Below are positions 10,901-19,195 of a DNA stretch of 41,235 nt, piece by piece. The position numbers and the translations under genes were made by a program. The DNA lies in assembly GCA_943324745.2 (NCBI GenBank), contig CALPMT020000027.1:1-41235 (forward strand). The letters run 5' to 3'. The stretch's first letter is position 1; every line of letters begins with the position of its first letter. Below the pieces are notes generated by a model. It had not been told where the DNA came from. It did not search any database and was given only the letters and a program-made list of their open reading frames with translations. Origin of the DNA: Chitinophaga pinensis (GTDB lineage: Bacteria; Bacteroidota; Bacteroidia; Flavobacteriales_D; Crocinitomicaceae).

Positions 10901-13900
10901 TGCTGGTTCACCCAGTAATCTGCTGACACTCTCAGGATATACCGGTACTATTTCGAAGTGGCAATCTGCTGTTTCTCCATTTACGACATGGAACGATATT
11001 GTAAATACAGCAAATACGTATACTTCTTCTAATTTAACAGAAGCTACAAAATTTAGGGCAGTAGTCAAAAGTGGAGCATGTCCAGAAGCATATTCAGTTC
11101 CTGCATTGGTAGCTGTTGATCAAAAAAGTGTTGCAGGGACGCTTAGTTCCTATCAGAATATATGTACTGGACAATCGAGTGGTCTTCTTACATTGACAGG
11201 GAATGGAAATACCATTCAAAAATGGCAGAGTGCAAATTTTCCATATACAACTTGGATTGATCTTGCAAACATAAATCCAACTTATCAACCTGGAACTTTA
11301 AATGATACAACTAAGTATCGTGTTCTTGTAAAATCAGGTGTTTGTCCCGCTGACACTTCAGATACACTTACTGTGAAGGTATTCCAATATCCTAAACTTA
11401 ATTTACAATGTGGAGTCACTACAAATAGTACCGTTCAATTCACGTGGGATAAAATTGATGGAGTAAGTCATTATGATTTTAGTTATACCATAGATAATAC
11501 TGGACCTCCAATCGTTGGAAAACTTAAAGCCACAACAATTGATACGACGATAACTGTTAGTGGAATGGGGAAAATGGTGAATTTTACCTTGAAACCAATA
11601 GGAATATTGTGTATGGCATCAGAATCTGCCAATTGTATATCTACAACTTGTACTACTCCAGTAACTAATCAACTTCAAGACATAGTTGTTTGTGCTGGAG
11701 ATGATATCGATATTCCAGTATTTACAAGTAATGATGCACCAGAGTCTTATTCTTGGTCAAATTCAAACTCGGCAATTGGTCTACCTGTAAAAGGAATTAC
11801 AGATACATTATTTAAAACAGCGATAGTTACAAAACAAGAAATCGGTATAATTAAAGTAATCGCCTTCAAAAGTCCATGTAAAGGGCCTATTATGACATTT
11901 AAAATCACTGTGAATCCGTTGCCTAAAATAACAACAAAATTAGATACAAGTATATGCAAAGGTTCTTCGATCAAGTTGAAAGGTAGTGGTGCAGATACTT
12001 ATGCATGGGATAACGGAATATTCGATAATACGCTATTTGCTCCAACAAATACAAACACATATAAAGTAACAGGAACAGATGTGAATAATTGTGAAAATAC
12101 TGCTTCAGTAACAGTAACTGTTAATGTGTTGCCAGTGATCACAGTTTCAAATTCGGGACCAATTTGTGCCAAGGATTCCATGATAAGTTTAAGTGTAAAT
12201 CAAGTAAGTGGAAATTCATTATCTAAATGGAGTTGGAAAAGTGATGCAAATGCAACGTTTGATGATTCATTAATTCAGCAAACTAAAGCGAAGAAAATGA
12301 TCAATAATGAGCAATTCACGCTAAAAGTTACTGATGTAAACGGTTGTTTTACATCTGCTAGTACAACCTTGAAGATAAATCCTTTACCTGTATTTAATCT
12401 GGCTTCAAATACCCCTTGTGAAAAACAAACGATTACACTTTTTTGTTCTACGGCGTCAATCACCTCTACTTATGCATGGTCACACAAAAATGGTTATACT
12501 TCTTCGCAACAAAATCCAACAATTGTAAATAGTCAATTAAGTGATATCGGAAATTATTATATTAAGTTTACGGACGGTAATGGATGTAGTAAAATCGATT
12601 CAATTTTTTTAAAAATTAATAGTTTACCAGACTTTACACCAACCGCTATTTCTCCTTGTGAAACAACCCCTTTTTCAGTAACAGCAAATTATCCGAATGC
12701 AAATTCATATAGTTGGACAGGTCCAGTGACACTTACAAATACTGAAAATGTTTTAGTTTCTAATTCAGCGAACCCTACAACGCATAATGGGGATTACACA
12801 GCTACAGTTACTGACTTAAAGGGTTGTTCTGACACAAAAAAAGTGACAGTAACTGTAAAACCAAGTCCTGTATTTTCAATATCAAATAATATTCCTGTAT
12901 GTGCGAATGAATCGAATTTAAGTCTTGATCAATCTGGAGATGTATTGACAAGATGGAGTTGGAAAAGTGATAAATTGGCCCAATTTGATGATTCTTTGGT
13001 GAAGCAACCAATAGTGAAAAAGTTAACAAATGGTGAGGTTGTAACATTGAAAGGCAACGATGCCAACGGATGTACTTCCTCTGCTAAAACGACGATAACT
13101 GTGAATGCTATACCTGTGTTTAATGTTTCGACAAATACTCCGTGTATAGGACAAGCTCTAACTTTATCTTGTGATTTAGCTGGAGCTAAAATGTACGAAT
13201 GGCATCATCTTAGTGAAAGTATAGTTACGACGCAGAATAATAGTAAACAAAATGTTGTAATAGGTGACACCGGACTTTATGAGTTAGTAGTAACAGACGT
13301 GAATAACTGTAGAGATACGCAAAGTGTTCGTGTGAAAATTAATAGTCTCCCAAAATTCAATCCTAGTTATGTTACTCCATGTGGGCAAAAGCCTTTGACT
13401 ATTAAAGCTAATTATACATCTTCAACTTTGGTGAAAAAATACGAATGGTTAGCACCAGTTACTGTTGTAGAAAGTTTTGTTTCTGATGAGACTACTTTAT
13501 TCACACAAAAGTCTGACCCTGCTATTAATAATGGTGATTATGTTTTGACAATTACAGATGTTAATGATTGTGCTGAAACAAAAAAAATATCAATAACCAT
13601 TAATCCTTTACCAATTGTAAAAAGTAGCAATGATTTAAGTATTTGTTTAGGTGATGAGGTAATACTTAAAGGTCAAGGGGCGGTGAGTTATCGATGGGAT
13701 CAAAATGTAATAGATGACACTCCTTTTAAACCACAATCGACAGCTATTTATTCAGTAATTGGAAAAGATGCTAATCAATGTGAAAACTCGTACTCATTGA
13801 AAGTCATGGTCAATCCTTTGCCAACACTAACAGTCCCTGAATTATGTGAATCAAAGGATGAGGTATTGACTAGTAATCATACACCTGCAATTGCGAATGC

Positions 13901-15044
13901 ATGGATTTCTTCAGACATTTCGGTTGCGACAATTCATGCATTGTCTGGAACAGTAAATGGACTTAAATCGGGGAAAACACAGATCACATTTACTGATAAT
14001 TTAGGATGTAAAGTTACAGGACAACTGGTTGTAAATGCAATCCCTACAATCACAACTACACCATTATATTTATGTGAAAAAAGTCAACTTTTGTTGAAGG
14101 CAAACCAATCTCCAGCTGCTCAAAATCCATGGAAGTCAACAGCTAATAATTTAACAATTGATCCAAATTCAGGGTTGATCTTCGGAGTTAAAGCTGGAAC
14201 TGATTCGGTTAGTTTTACAAATGATAAAGGATGTAAAACAACAACGTTTTTTACGGTTTACGGGTTGCCAATTGCTGATTTCTCAGCATTAAACGAAATT
14301 TGTATTGACGACACTTTGCATTTAAAGAATAAAACAACTCCAGTATGTGATTCTTACTTATGGGATTTTGGAGATGGAACTACTTCTTCACTGCCATTCC
14401 ATAAGTATAGTAAGGATGGATTTTTTGATATTTCACTTATCTCAAAAGATAATCATGGTTGTGAGAATAAAATTGAGAAAAAAAATTACGTGGAAATTGT
14501 ATCGAAACCGAAAGCTAGTTTTGTGTTTTCACCTGACTCGATAGATGTATTAAATCCTGAAGTAAATTTTTCAGCGAATTCCGATGGTAAATATTTTAAA
14601 TGGAATTTTGGAGATGGTAAACCAACAGCTATAGGTAAAAATGCCGTTCACGTATTTCCAAATGAACCTGGAATGTATTATACAATAACATTTACAGCAT
14701 CGAATACAAAAAGTGGATGTTCAACTATATATTCACAAGTGATTGTAGCAAAAGAACCGTTACTATATTATATCCCGAATACTTTTACACCCAATGGTGA
14801 CGAGATAAATAATACCTTTAAACCTATGTTTTCTAGCGGTCTAGATTCATATAGTTATAGTTTGTTGATTTATAATCGATGGGGAGAGTTGGTTTTTGAA
14901 TCGCATAATGCAGAAATAGGTTGGGACGGAACGTACAATAATGAAATGGTAGGGAGCAATACTTACATCTGGAAATTAGAATTTACGGAAAAACAAAATG
15001 GAAAGAAGCATGTCAAATTTGGACATGTAAATATCATTCGTTAA
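7968..15044 (+). CDS. Giant T9SS-secreted multi-Ig/PKD surface protein with gliding-motility C-terminal domain
   Basis: 2358 residues. A signal peptide (MRKALLHIVFLFFCFVSLGQ) is followed by three related beta-domains at about 22-450, introduced by APVNDNCSGA, ENDVCSNA and AGDLCSNA. Ig-like domains follow, then a jelly-roll-like, possibly carbohydrate-binding segment at about 700-860 (CNDDFELPVIPTSNWQ). A long array of about 70-80-residue Ig-like units runs from about 1320 to 1950. Two Big2-like units (about 1950-2110) and two PKD domains (LWDFGDGTTSS, KWNFGDGKPTA) come next. The C-terminal CHU_C/TIGR04131 sorting domain occupies about 2268-2358 (YIPNTFTPNGDEINNTF, IYNRWGELVFES, WDGTYNNE). Such proteins are exported by T9SS and attached to the cell surface. 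It is probably an adhesin or matrix protein. It follows the HhH barrel gene by 39 bases. Confidence 0.93.
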   Translation: MRKALLHIVFLFFCFVSLGQAPVNDNCSGAINIVGDSICTATSGTLFNATISTSITSNINKDVWYSFRATSTTAFITVDAYQGPKATSDLYPVIQFFSSCSASSMTAIATSAITNDAFRELYVSGLQINQIYYYRVYHNGKPPQTITSFNTCITTTKNNGLENDVCSNAIALNVGQTCNVVAYSNNLSTVSTPALSNSCGQTANKDVWFKAKVPSNGRLSVIVEDGGMNRGGLTLYRGSCGAFTELACDVTTIADYNHKYGPLVSIDKSNLIPNEIVYIRFWSLSATDVGTFKIGVSTPPACGSHLPAGDLCSNAPLICDLNGYCGNTSSTYSQDYPGNLTRQSALIGYDEMDNNSWISFIANSTSATFTVFVNNCVAKVNTANGIQAGVFGTNDCLTFTSHSDFWSPGTVDNGVLYAKNLTVGKKYYLLIDGAAGASCDYIVAANNGVQTIDAGPDQTYCSTGSPPLNLNATGVGTSTLNWSSRAGSTYTPTVGTTASLTLSTGPTASTRYIIDAIGACTGTKDSLLVTVSTCQCTKPAISIQPAPVSICPGSTTSFTVSSTGVTFQWKESKDGGVTFSNLTNSGIYTGVNTNTLVLNSLTSSVNGYKYKCIVKDVTGFCSDSTSTALLTITPLTAVTTNTLHVCKGSYTTITATNTPVANYTYVWTVPAGVANPGNVNTFSATIPGDYVCNIFTPANLLCNDDFELPVIPTSNWQNVHRSNYKCWSSSNPNIEVWSNGNMGVPAFSGKQFIEINSDNDGVLFQDISLSSGSKVDVSFAHRGRKGVDVMKVSIGPVGGPYSQLGQYSTGNTSWGVYSTSYTATTTGNYSLRFESVSSFGGDKTFGNFIDAISVKTGICAVATSKTTLINDPLPTALISGTTSVCQNDPAPQISFTGNDGTANYKFTYTIAGGTNLIANSTGNSVSISAPTTTIGNVTYSLVSVSDANNCSQNQTGSVVITVDQPSVGGTVNLNHTVCAGSPSNLLTLSGYTGTISKWQSAVSPFTTWNDIVNTANTYTSSNLTEATKFRAVVKSGACPEAYSVPALVAVDQKSVAGTLSSYQNICTGQSSGLLTLTGNGNTIQKWQSANFPYTTWIDLANINPTYQPGTLNDTTKYRVLVKSGVCPADTSDTLTVKVFQYPKLNLQCGVTTNSTVQFTWDKIDGVSHYDFSYTIDNTGPPIVGKLKATTIDTTITVSGMGKMVNFTLKPIGILCMASESANCISTTCTTPVTNQLQDIVVCAGDDIDIPVFTSNDAPESYSWSNSNSAIGLPVKGITDTLFKTAIVTKQEIGIIKVIAFKSPCKGPIMTFKITVNPLPKITTKLDTSICKGSSIKLKGSGADTYAWDNGIFDNTLFAPTNTNTYKVTGTDVNNCENTASVTVTVNVLPVITVSNSGPICAKDSMISLSVNQVSGNSLSKWSWKSDANATFDDSLIQQTKAKKMINNEQFTLKVTDVNGCFTSASTTLKINPLPVFNLASNTPCEKQTITLFCSTASITSTYAWSHKNGYTSSQQNPTIVNSQLSDIGNYYIKFTDGNGCSKIDSIFLKINSLPDFTPTAISPCETTPFSVTANYPNANSYSWTGPVTLTNTENVLVSNSANPTTHNGDYTATVTDLKGCSDTKKVTVTVKPSPVFSISNNIPVCANESNLSLDQSGDVLTRWSWKSDKLAQFDDSLVKQPIVKKLTNGEVVTLKGNDANGCTSSAKTTITVNAIPVFNVSTNTPCIGQALTLSCDLAGAKMYEWHHLSESIVTTQNNSKQNVVIGDTGLYELVVTDVNNCRDTQSVRVKINSLPKFNPSYVTPCGQKPLTIKANYTSSTLVKKYEWLAPVTVVESFVSDETTLFTQKSDPAINNGDYVLTITDVNDCAETKKISITINPLPIVKSSNDLSICLGDEVILKGQGAVSYRWDQNVIDDTPFKPQSTAIYSVIGKDANQCENSYSLKVMVNPLPTLTVPELCESKDEVLTSNHTPAIANAWISSDISVATIHALSGTVNGLKSGKTQITFTDNLGCKVTGQLVVNAIPTITTTPLYLCEKSQLLLKANQSPAAQNPWKSTANNLTIDPNSGLIFGVKAGTDSVSFTNDKGCKTTTFFTVYGLPIADFSALNEICIDDTLHLKNKTTPVCDSYLWDFGDGTTSSLPFHKYSKDGFFDISLISKDNHGCENKIEKKNYVEIVSKPKASFVFSPDSIDVLNPEVNFSANSDGKYFKWNFGDGKPTAIGKNAVHVFPNEPGMYYTITFTASNTKSGCSTIYSQVIVAKEPLLYYIPNTFTPNGDEINNTFKPMFSSGLDSYSYSLLIYNRWGELVFESHNAEIGWDGTYNNEMVGSNTYIWKLEFTEKQNGKKHVKFGHVNIIR

Positions 15045-15055
15045 CACAAATAGGT

Positions 15056-15634
15056 ATGATTTTAATCATCGACTGTGGAAGTCAAAAAACACCTTTCATC
15101 GAAGAAGCTGTCGATCTTCAAATGGATTATGAAACCATCGGACTTTGGGAGGTCGCTCTAGAAAATACACTGAATAAAAAAGGAGTGATTATTTCAGGCG
15201 CCCCAATTCTAATTACCGAAATCGACTATTCTAAACACTTGACTCAATTAAGGTTTTTAAAAGAACTTGAAATTCCAGTACTTGGAATCTGTTTTGGTCA
15301 TCAAATGATTGGTTTGTTGCACGGTGCGGTTCCTTCGCGACAAAAAGAAGACCGTGATTGGCAAACAATAGAATCACTTGAAGAACACCCTTTATTTGAT
15401 AAATTACCTGTCGAATTTGAAATGATGGAAGATCATTGTGAATCAATTTCTCTTCCCAAAGACTTTAAATTATTAGGGGTTTCGGATGCCTGTGTGAACG
15501 AAGCAATGTGTCATACTTCAAAACCTTTGTTTGGTGTACAATTTCATCCTGAGGTTTCTGGTAATCAGGGAACCTTGTTTATTGAAAACTTTGTTAATAT
15601 TTGTTTACAATATGAATCAAACTCCGCTGGTTAA
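15056..15634 (+). CDS. Stand-alone class I glutamine amidotransferase (GuaA N-domain-like)
   Basis: 192 residues. It has the class I amidotransferase triad: nucleophile Cys79 in LGICFGHQ, and His164 and Glu166 in FGVQFHPEVSG. The oxyanion-strand region appears as GVIISGAP. It would hydrolyse glutamine and pass ammonia to a partner synthetase. It resembles the GMP synthase amidotransferase domain, but there is no ATP-pyrophosphatase domain here and no guaA partner beside it, so the acceptor is unknown. It starts 11 bases after the giant protein gene and precedes the SpmAB gene by 18 bases, so it may be read with them. The alternative is an amidotransferase-like hydrolase. Confidence 0.85.
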   Translation: MILIIDCGSQKTPFIEEAVDLQMDYETIGLWEVALENTLNKKGVIISGAPILITEIDYSKHLTQLRFLKELEIPVLGICFGHQMIGLLHGAVPSRQKEDRDWQTIESLEEHPLFDKLPVEFEMMEDHCESISLPKDFKLLGVSDACVNEAMCHTSKPLFGVQFHPEVSGNQGTLFIENFVNICLQYESNSAG

Positions 15635-15652
15635 TTTACGATCTTCGCTTTT

Positions 15653-16888
15653 ATGTTATTGAATAGACTTTGGATAGGAATGTTTTTGATTGCGCTGGCA
15701 ACAGGTCTTTCAAAACTTCTTTTTTGGCATGATTTGACCATTTTTGAAAAGATGGTTACTTCCTTGTTTGACGCGGCTAAATCAGGATTTGAAATTTCAC
15801 TTTATTTTACGGGAGCTTTATGCTTATGGTTAGGATTTATGAAAGTCGGAGAGGAGGGTGGTGCTATTCGTATCATGACTAGACTTGTCTCACCTTTATT
15901 CTCAAAATTATTTCCAGAAGTTCCTAAAGGTCACCCTGCAATTGGTTCGATGATGATGAATATCTCTGCAAATATGCTTGGTCTAGATAATGCGGCGACT
16001 CCCATGGGATTAAAAGCAATGAAGGAATTACAAACCTTAAATCCAAAACCTGATACTGCGACGAATGCACAAATAATGTTTTTGGTGTTGAATGCTTCTG
16101 GTTTAACAATCATTCCTATTAGTATTTTGTCTTTAAGGGCTGCTAATGGATCCACTTCTCCTTCGGAAGTTTTTCTACCGATTTTGATTGCCACGTTTTT
16201 CGCCACACTTGCTGCATTAATTTATGTAGGGATTCGTCAAAAAATAAACTTGTTGAATAAAGTTGTTTTGTTGTATGTTGGTTCTTTAACAGCATTGATT
16301 GTTGGTTTATTAGTGCTTTTGTATAATCATCCGCAATACATTCAACCGATCTCTTCGGTGGGGAGTAACCTGTTTTTATTCCTCATCATCATCTTTTTTA
16401 TTGTCTTAGCAATTCGCTCAAAAGTAAACGTATACGACCAATTCATAGAAGGAGCTAAAGGTGGTTTTGAAGTTGCGATTGGAATAGTTCCATACCTAGT
16501 TGCAATGTTAGCAGCGATTGCCGTTTTTCGTTCCTGTGGAGCGCTTGAAGCCCTAATTGATGGAATTAAAATGGGACTTGTAGCGATCGGTGTAACAGCT
16601 ACCCAATTTGTAGATGCGCTTCCGGTAGCATTTATGAAACCGTTCTCAGGAAGTGGAGCGCGTGCCTTGATGGTGGAATCTTGGACAACGTTTGGTGTGG
16701 ATAGTTTTGTAGGGAAATTAGCAGCGACATTTCAAGGAAGTACTGAAACTACATTTTATGTGTTAGCTGTATATTTTGGTGCAGTCAAAGTCAAACACAC
16801 ACGTTATGCTGCTATGGGTGGTATTATTGCAGATATTGTTGGAGTAGTTACAGCAATTCTAGTTTCTTATTTATTTTATGCTCACTAA
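15653..16888 (+). CDS. Fused SpmA-SpmB-type nucleoside-recognition membrane protein
   Basis: 411 residues and strongly hydrophobic, with about ten predicted membrane segments. The N-terminal half has the SpmA-type gate motif (MLGLDNAATPMGLKAMKEL). The C-terminal half has SpmB-type motifs (VPYLVAMLAAIAVFRSCGAL, KPFSGSGARALMVE). In Bacillus these are two separate spore-maturation proteins; Bacteroidetes carry a fused form although they do not sporulate. The cargo is unknown. Gate domains occur in nucleoside transporters and FeoB, so a transport role is likely. The stop overlaps the next gene's possible start by 11 bases. Confidence 0.88.
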   Translation: MLLNRLWIGMFLIALATGLSKLLFWHDLTIFEKMVTSLFDAAKSGFEISLYFTGALCLWLGFMKVGEEGGAIRIMTRLVSPLFSKLFPEVPKGHPAIGSMMMNISANMLGLDNAATPMGLKAMKELQTLNPKPDTATNAQIMFLVLNASGLTIIPISILSLRAANGSTSPSEVFLPILIATFFATLAALIYVGIRQKINLLNKVVLLYVGSLTALIVGLLVLLYNHPQYIQPISSVGSNLFLFLIIIFFIVLAIRSKVNVYDQFIEGAKGGFEVAIGIVPYLVAMLAAIAVFRSCGALEALIDGIKMGLVAIGVTATQFVDALPVAFMKPFSGSGARALMVESWTTFGVDSFVGKLAATFQGSTETTFYVLAVYFGAVKVKHTRYAAMGGIIADIVGVVTAILVSYLFYAH

Positions 16889-17369
16889 GATTTTTGCCAT
16901 GTTTAAAAAGAAAAAAAAGGTACACATTCCTTCCGATAAAGAGAAAAAAGTAGTACCGATGAAGGCATTGGATTATCCTCCAAAAATCTTATTGGCATGG
17001 GCGAAAGCAATCGAAGGGGAAGAAGAATTTTCAGAATGGCTAAAGTTTAACGGTTTCTTAGAATTACATTCAGCAACTTCTGCAATTAAACTCAACGCTA
17101 AAGCACGTGATTGGTTAATGGATAATGGTTACCCACATTTATTAGCATTTATACAAGCTTCAGAAGGAAATAAACATGCCGATGCTTGGTTAGAGCGAAA
17201 TAAATTCAAATTATTACTCAATATGGCACGCGCCATTGATGGAGATAACGATTCCTATCAATGGGTTAAAAATAACCAATCGGTAGATATTTATATTTTG
17301 ATGGTTGCAATTAAGAAAATTAAAGATCAAATTGAAGATTTCAATAATGATCCTCATATTTTTAAATAA
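16878..17369 (+). CDS. Small protein of five exact 25-residue helical repeats
   Basis: 163 residues, family not recognised. After a basic lead (MFKKKKKVHIPSDKEKK), residues 36-160 divide into five consecutive 25-residue units: 36-60, 61-85, 86-110, 111-135 and 136-160. The pattern is xxLLxxAxAIxGxxxxxxWLxxNxF. Ala at unit position 9 is kept in all five (44, 69, 94, 119, 144). Trp at position 19 is kept in four (54, 79, 104, 129). Asn at position 23 is kept in four, with Asp in the fifth. This suggests a small alpha-solenoid. There is no signal peptide, so it is cytoplasmic. The start could be the ATG at 16878, overlapping SpmAB, or at 16899 before MFKKKKK. Tight linkage to SpmAB suggests co-expression; function is unknown. 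Confidence 0.75.
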   Translation: MLTKIFAMFKKKKKVHIPSDKEKKVVPMKALDYPPKILLAWAKAIEGEEEFSEWLKFNGFLELHSATSAIKLNAKARDWLMDNGYPHLLAFIQASEGNKHADAWLERNKFKLLLNMARAIDGDNDSYQWVKNNQSVDIYILMVAIKKIKDQIEDFNNDPHIFK

Positions 17370-17371
17370 AG

Positions 17372-18022
17372 TTATAAACCTTTTAATTGCTCAATCGTCT
17401 CACGTGGATGCGTAGAACCAAAAACAAAACTTCCAGCAACTAATACATCAGCGCCTGCGTCAACTAACAATTTTCCAGTTTCAAGGTTAACTCCTCCGTC
17501 AACTTCAATTAATGCAGAAGAGCCTTTTGCTTGGATTAATTGTTTTGTTTCCGCCACTTTATGTACTGCGTTTGAAATGAATTTTTGTCCACCAAAACCT
17601 GGATTTACGGACATAATCAATACCAAATCCAAATCTGCTATTACATCTGTTAATGCACTCACAGGTGTGTGTGGATTCAATGCAACACCAGCTTTCATTC
17701 CAGCTTGTTTGATTGCTTGAATGGTACGATGTAAATGTCTGCATGCTTCGTAGTGAACCGTTAAAATATCAGCCCCACAACGTTTAAATTCCGCAATATA
17801 ATCATCTGGATTTTCAATCATGATATGTACATCCAATGGTTTGGTAGCGTGACGCTTCATGGCTTCAATCACAGGGAAACCAAAAGAGATATTAGGCACA
17901 AAAACACCATCCATCACATCCACATGAAACCAATCTGCTTGACTAGCGTTGATCATTTCAATGTCACGTTGCATATTCGCAAAGTCACAGGATAACATCG
18001 ATGGGGAAATAAGTACGCTCAT
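17372..18022 (-). CDS. rpe: Ribulose-phosphate 3-epimerase
   Basis: 216 residues, standard length. This TIM-barrel enzyme interconverts ribulose 5-phosphate and xylulose 5-phosphate in the pentose phosphate pathway. Metal-binding and catalytic motifs are complete: SPSMLSCDFANM, FHVDVMDGVFVPNISFG, LTVHYEA, MSVNPGFGGQKF, EVDGGVN, and the phosphate-binding GADVLVAGSFVFG. It is convergent with the repeat-protein gene, with only two bases between stops and no room for a separate terminator. Confidence 0.97.
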   Translation of the reverse strand: MSVLISPSMLSCDFANMQRDIEMINASQADWFHVDVMDGVFVPNISFGFPVIEAMKRHATKPLDVHIMIENPDDYIAEFKRCGADILTVHYEACRHLHRTIQAIKQAGMKAGVALNPHTPVSALTDVIADLDLVLIMSVNPGFGGQKFISNAVHKVAETKQLIQAKGSSALIEVDGGVNLETGKLLVDAGADVLVAGSFVFGSTHPRETIEQLKGL

Positions 18023-18132
18023 AATTCTCTTTTTTTGATTTGACGCTAAAATTACGGATTATAATAGATTCTTGAAATTGATTCTACACAAAATGAATCC
18101 AGATGTTTGAATTATTATTTACTAAATGTATC

Positions 18133-18444
18133 TTATTTCAAATTCTTTGGATTATTAATGTTATAATTTTGAATCCGTTCAACCGCATGGAAATGATTTG
18201 GTATCACAATAAATTCACCGATTTCCAAATTCATATCAGGACGCATTTCGATTGTTTTTAACCATTCTTGAAATACAATTTCGCCTAATTCATTCAAATA
18301 CATTTGCCCATTTTCTATTTCACCAAAATAATGTATTCTATTTTTTGTACAAATTGTAATGAAATAAATTCCTTCTGAACTGTAATCCCATTGTTGCCAT
18401 CTGGAAGAAGAAATTCTGTATTTGTTTCTAAATTTTTCTGTCAT
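18133..18444 (-). pseudogene. RAYT (REP-associated tyrosine) transposase remnant with internal deletion
   Basis: 103 codons. The N-terminus is a normal Bacteroidetes Y1/RAYT transposase (MTEKFRNKYRIS, GIYFITICTKNR, ending in the HUH motif PNHFHA). Directly after NHFHAV the frame jumps to a sequence like the far C-terminus of this family (ERIQNYNINNPKN). Intact relatives are roughly 180-200 residues, so about 80 or more residues of the core are missing. The frame then stops at TAA, while the following codons (GAT ACA TTT) still resemble the family ending KEDKF, pointing to a GAA-to-TAA change. It is non-functional or at best a non-autonomous derivative. Family comparison is from memory. Confidence 0.75.
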
Positions 18445-18583
18445 TTACCTTGTAATTCTCTTTTTTCATATATTAATTTAGTCAAATAGTTCATTTCAAT
18501 CAAGACAAACATGTATTACATTAAATAGAATATCCTTTTTTTCATCAGCAATACTTATATTTACTTCGTATTATTTCGATTAT

Positions 18584-19192
18584 ATGACTATTCTAATCAT
18601 TATTGCAACAGCTATCATTTCTTTTATGGGTTTTAAAAATCCATCGATGATAAGTAAATGGGTGTTTTCGCCTTACAGGGTAAAACATAACAATGAATTT
18701 TCGCGCTATTTTTCTCACATGTTTATTCATGCAGATCTATCCCATTTACTTTTTAATATGATTTCCTTTTTTATGTTTGGGGCAATGATTGAAGGTGAAT
18801 TGGATACTCATTTTGGCAATTCAAATGGAATGATTCATTTCTTAATTCTATATTTTGCAGGTGGATTATTTTCTACCTTATGGCCGTATATCCGAAACCA
18901 AGAAAACCCGAATTATCTATCATTAGGTGCCTCAGGTGCAGTATCCGCGATTGTTTTTGCAGGAATTATTTGGAATCCAACTATGAAAATGGGCTTAATC
19001 TTTTTGCCAATCATGATTCCAGCTTATATCTTCGGACCTCTATATTTAGCGTTTGAATTTTGGATGTTTAAACGACAAAAAACAAATATTGCACACGATG
19101 CCCATATAGGTGGTGCTGTGTTTGGGGTGTTGTATATTTTATTAATAAACGCCAATAAAGGAAGTGAGTTTTTACATAGTATAATGCCCTAA
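18584..19192 (+). CDS. Rhomboid-family intramembrane serine protease
   Basis: 202 residues and about six membrane helices. Catalytic Ser118 lies in LGASGAVSA and His174 in HDAHIGGAVFG. The conserved HMFIHADLSHLLFNMISF segment, with the His and Asn of the oxyanion site, is present. It cleaves single-pass membrane proteins within the bilayer; the substrate is unknown. The stop is four bases before the next gene, so it is likely co-transcribed with the class IV aminotransferase. Confidence 0.92.
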   Translation: MTILIIIATAIISFMGFKNPSMISKWVFSPYRVKHNNEFSRYFSHMFIHADLSHLLFNMISFFMFGAMIEGELDTHFGNSNGMIHFLILYFAGGLFSTLWPYIRNQENPNYLSLGASGAVSAIVFAGIIWNPTMKMGLIFLPIMIPAYIFGPLYLAFEFWMFKRQKTNIAHDAHIGGAVFGVLYILLINANKGSEFLHSIMP

Positions 19193-19195
19193 TAT

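Noticed and set aside
15056..15634. Truncated guaA
   Set aside because: The amidotransferase domain is complete with its own start and stop, and no ATP-pyrophosphatase remnant follows; the next gene starts 18 bases later.
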